DNA of 64,000 nucleotides from Takakia lepidozioides. Taxonomy: Eukaryota > Streptophyta > Takakiopsida > Takakiales > Takakiaceae. The position numbers and the translations under genes were made by a program. Each line of letters starts with the position of its first letter. Position 1 is the first letter of the stretch. Of the stretch, positions 60,906 through 64,000 are shown piece by piece. Below the pieces are notes generated by a model that saw only the letters and a program-made list of their open reading frames with translations, searched no databases and was not told the origin of the DNA. The stretch lies in assembly GCA_030704615.1 (NCBI GenBank), contig CM060733.1, positions 55,304,001 to 55,368,000 of the forward strand, read 5' to 3'.

Positions 60906-61841
60906 CCTGTTTACGTCGATTTTCATCCGACATTGATGGCTTCATCCGACATGGATGGCTTCATCCGACATGGATGGCTTCATCCGACATGGATGGCTTC
61001 ATCCGACATTTAATTGCGCAGTTGGGCAATAAATGTCGACCGCCGTCGGTTATCATTCGGGCTGGCGACGCATGGCTTCCTGGACACGTACCCTAAATCT
61101 CATGCTAATCTTGGCTTAACATGCTATTCGAGGCATGTACCCCAAAAAAGGAGATCTTTTTGGCTGGGACTTAAGGGCGTGGCTCTCCTGAGAGAGACCT
61201 CACATCCAGACCGCGGCGGAAGTTGAAAGCTCTGTACTACGAACGACGGCCAATCTCTCGCATGGCCAAACTGAAGCTCCAGCAGGAGATTCCAGTGTCT
61301 TGCTCACAACCCGCGCCAACTGAAGCCGAGTACTCTAAGGCAAGCCACTTCTGCTTTTGGTTTGTTCGATTTCTTTTTTGCTTTCGCTTTGTTACCTCGC
61401 TTTGTTTTTGCATCTTCATCCTGGCTTCGTTGGATGAGTGAACTTTAGATAGTTGAGTGAACCTTAGATTGTTTGCAATGCGTGTGCAAATCCGGCAGCT
61501 CTGGAGAAGGCTGCTTGTGCATGTCATTCTCAGGCAATGGTTGCATTTGTTTTCATTGTTGTTGCATGGCTCTCCATACTTCCTAAACTTGTTATGTTTT
61601 CATTTTTGCTACACGATTGTTGCTATGGTGGTTGCGCTGCTCGTTGCGATGCTGGTTTTTGCACCGATGTTGGTTTTCACGATTTTTGTCAATGACAGAG
61701 TGACGACGAGCCCGGCACGCTGGTGGTATCATCGACAGCTCCAACTCATCGCATGTTTGAATCGCCCAACTTGGGGCGAGAGGGCAAACTTAAACCTTTT
61801 GTTGGTGGACGGGAGGACTTGCAGGTGAAGGGCGTGAGGAC
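60906..61841. other. Array to gene B leader in element 2
   Basis: Begins with a short tandem repeat (CATCCGACATGGATGGCTT, five copies, about 60925-61010). Then follow short frames (61223-61441, 61457-61828) without domains, and a T-rich part that could be a 5' leader or intron. A possible acceptor (TTGCAG) lies near 61825. Confidence 0.4.
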
Positions 61842-63088
61842 ATGAGGACAGCATATCCGACAATGGAGGTTGTTCATGCACATGCAGTAGGGCCCGCCCA
61901 CGCAAAGAAAAAGAAGAAAGCTAAGCACATGCAATCCCCGGCGAGAGAGCCGTCACGGGCTGCGGAGGGGGGAGTGAGCAGTGCGCGCGAGGGTGTCAGT
62001 TCGCCTCAATCAAAGGTGGTCGTCCTGGAGGGCTCCCCTGCTGCTAGCCCTAGTAAGAAACAGAAAGCCCGTGAGAGGGCAAAAGAGAGGGCAAAAGAAC
62101 AGACGAGACAGAATGCTAGCCAGGAGGAAAGAGAAAAGGCAGCTGAAGAGGCCAGGGGTGCCCAAATGACAGATGCCAATGTAAGCGAGGGACGCACAGA
62201 GACGGTGGATCCCTCCGAGACACCACAGAGAGGCAGTAACACACCGGTTAGACCATCGCGGGCAAGAGCAGCCCCCGCAATTACCCATACGGTGGAGAGT
62301 GGAGGAGAGGAAAGAACACCTGAAAGAGCACGGATTGTGCAAGTTCGAGGTGAAGCCAAGGAGAGGGCAGTAGAGACGGGGAGAGTGCTGGAGGTGGTTT
62401 CGCAGGTGGCTGACCCTATTGAGGAGGACAACAGGGAGCTTTCTGACCAGGATGACATCCTCCCGGACATCCCCAGGCCCCAAACCCGGAGCATACAGGC
62501 TGGATTTGGCGGTCCTGCTGGGCTGCCGGAAAACCCCTCTGCAGCAGACGTCATGTCTGAGGCGGATATGAAGTTGGCCGCTGCCAAGATGTTGGAGGCA
62601 ACCCACAGCAACATTGGCAGGGTGCTGGGGGGCATGGTGTACCCGGCCAAGCTTCGAATTCCCCTTTGCCGCTTGGTGTCATTGCAGGTGGTGAGACCTG
62701 CCCTCCCAGGCGATATCGACAAGCTGAAATTCTCTTTCCGGGATGGATATCGAATGGGGTCTGCCGCGTTTTACGTTTCCATTGAGAACGACCACGGAGC
62801 TTCCCGTGCCCACACTTCCGATGAGGTGGACAAATGGGGTCCCCATTGGCAAACGCGAAATGAGGAGTTCGAGAGATCGATTGCTAGTGATCCTCTTTTC
62901 CAGCACTTGTCCGGTAAGATGTTCTACGTGTGGGACGGCAATCATCGCCTCCTGGCATGGATGGAGCACATTGCCCAAGCCCACCCCAACGACCTCGATT
63001 GGCATTTCGCCGTGGATTATGTTGTGCTGAAGGTTGCGGGGCCCAAAGATCGCAGTCTTCTCAAAGCTGCAATGGCCGACATCAACTC
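61842..63088 (+). CDS. Gene B copy of element 2, first visible exon (partial)
   Basis: Open for 415 codons with no lesion, then a GT donor at 63089 in the same phase and place as in elements 1 and 3 (after GCC-GAC-ATC-AAC-TC). N-terminus: a Lys-rich, NLS-like tract (HAKKKKKAKHM), a long Ser/Glu/Arg low-complexity linker, then the ParB-like region (IPLCRLVSLQVVRPALPGDID, AAFYVSIEND, FYVWDGNHRLLAWMEHIA; G-N-H-R from about residue 366). The start may be further upstream, since element 1 seems to have an extra small exon. The methyltransferase-like half must lie beyond the window. Transcribed away from the central array, divergent from gene A. Confidence 0.82.
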
Positions 63089-63150
63089 GTAAGCTACAAC
63101 CCCTCTCGCTTTTGGACTTTGAATTTGGAAGTCATTTCATTGCAAATCCT

Positions 63151-63859
63151 CTGTCGTGCGCATACATATCGCTACACAACTACATCGCTGTCCAAAACCA
63201 CACAACACATGTGCACACCACACACTAGTATACCACTAGTCTACCACTAGTCCAGCCACTAGTTTAACCACTAGGCTACAACTAGTCAGTCACTAGGCTG
63301 CCACTATGCTGCCCACTATGGCAGTCACTAGTCCACACAATGATAAAGAAGAAGAATACAAGCACAAGCTCATGCGAGCTCACAAAGCTGAAGCATAAAC
63401 TCATGCATATATAACCTCATCACTCAAATACAAGTCAAGCCAAGTGCACCCCACGCCATGGGGAATCCACACTACGGCGCCATAGCTAGGCGCGGTGAGG
63501 CTCAACTCGAGAAAGATGAGCCTCCCGCGCTTGCCGTGAAGATAACCACTCCAGGGCCTAAATCTGCCTTGACCCCTGGATTGACACTTGGGCCAATCCC
63601 AAATATCAATATGTAAAAGCTAGCTATTTCCTAGCTAGTTTCACACTAGTGGTAAAATAACTTGACAGCTGTCGTGCGCATACATATCGCTACACAACTA
63701 CATCGCTGTCCAAAACCACACAACACATGTGCACACCACACACTAGTATACCACTAGTCTACCACTAGTCCAGCCACTAGTTTAACCACTAGGCTACAAC
63801 TAGTCAGTCACTAGGCTGCCACTACGCTGCCCACTATGGCAGTCACTAGTCCACACAAT
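63151..63859. mobile_element. Small direct-repeat insertion in gene B intron 1 (TRIM-like)
   Basis: A 191-bp direct repeat beginning CTGTCGTGCGCATACATATC at 63151 and 63669 flanks about 327 bp of unique sequence. The repeat is rich in CACTAG. The layout resembles a terminal-repeat miniature retroelement, but no clear primer-binding site, TG/CA ends with target duplication or coding sequence was confirmed. Elements 1 and 3 lack it at the same intron. Confidence 0.5.
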
Positions 63860-64000
63860 CGCCCCCCTAGCTGGTGCTTAGGTCCCTCTAAGTCCAGGTA
63901 GCCACAAGATGTGATAGTGACCATAGCCTCACTAAGTCCTCCACCACTATCCCTACTACACTCAAACTCGATAGATCAAGAGGCCGGGTGCAAGAGTTGC

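Larger units (their letters stand above)
54137..64000. mobile_element. Element 2: second large MULE, right end beyond the window
   Basis: Starts with GAGGTTTGCTATTTCATGAG, nearly identical to the left end of element 1, followed by TGAGC motifs (54150-54350) and half-site repeats. Then come gene A (minus), the central palindrome array and gene B (plus), which runs off the window. The plan equals element 1 reversed. Gene A is dead. The right terminus, target duplication and any gene C are not visible. Confidence 0.85.

Overview
The window looks like transposon-dense nuclear DNA of a streptophyte (a charophyte alga or an early-diverging land plant). The evidence is a plant-type GT47 glycosyltransferase gene, plant-type Mutator, CACTA, hAT, Ty3/gypsy and LINE sequences, GT-AG introns and interstitial TTTAGGG-like repeats. 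The species cannot be fixed from the sequence. I recognise one ordinary host gene (50507-51853); nearly everything else is mobile DNA.

The main discovery is a family of very large Mutator-like elements (MULEs). Element 1 (11357-25033, 13.7 kb) is complete: 21-bp imperfect terminal inverted repeats (17/21) and a perfect 9-bp target duplication, CTCCAATTC, at 11348-11356 and 25034-25042. It carries three genes. Gene A (plus strand, 19593-23191) is an intact transposase of about 1,170 aa with a D-D-E core and a SWIM zinc finger. Gene B (minus strand, 10 exons, 17215-12048, about 1,374 aa) combines a ParB-like domain (DGNHR..A motif) with a C-terminal domain resembling circularly permuted N4/N6 DNA methyltransferases, but with altered catalytic motifs. 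Gene C (minus strand, 24247-23648) is unknown. A and B are divergent, and an array of 24-bp GGCGCC-centred palindromes lies between them. Related half-sites and TGAGC-rich clusters fill both ends.

Element 2 (from 54137 past the window end) has the same plan in the opposite orientation, with a frameshifted gene A, its own longer palindrome and an open gene B first exon. Element 3 (about 27.1-31.7 kb) is a decayed relative that keeps gene B, has no transposase and carries a third palindrome centred on GGTACC. So three copies of the ParB/methyltransferase-like gene each sit beside a private palindrome array. This suggests a protein and its DNA sites changing together, in some ways like the VANC anti-silencing system of VANDAL MULEs or ParB-parS.

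Layout: 0-7.5 kb, minus-strand LTR-retrotransposon remnants (a gag-like coiled-coil region and a broken gypsy pol). 7.5-9.9 kb, three copies of a LINE 3' end and an exon-like ORF. 10-11.35 kb, no recognisable gene. 11.36-25.03 kb, element 1. 25.4-26.4 kb, CACTA remnant. 27.1-31.7 kb, element 3. 31.8-34.5 kb, repeats, hairpin and satellite. 34.5-37.5 kb, gag-like retroelement region. 37.8-38.6 kb, a fourth palindrome array. 38.9-41.1 kb, hAT remnant with an internal inversion. 41.3-49.35 kb, LINE with a poly-A tail. 50.5-51.9 kb, GT47 gene. 51.9-54.1 kb, no gene seen. 54.1-64 kb, element 2 with a small direct-repeat insertion in the first intron of gene B.
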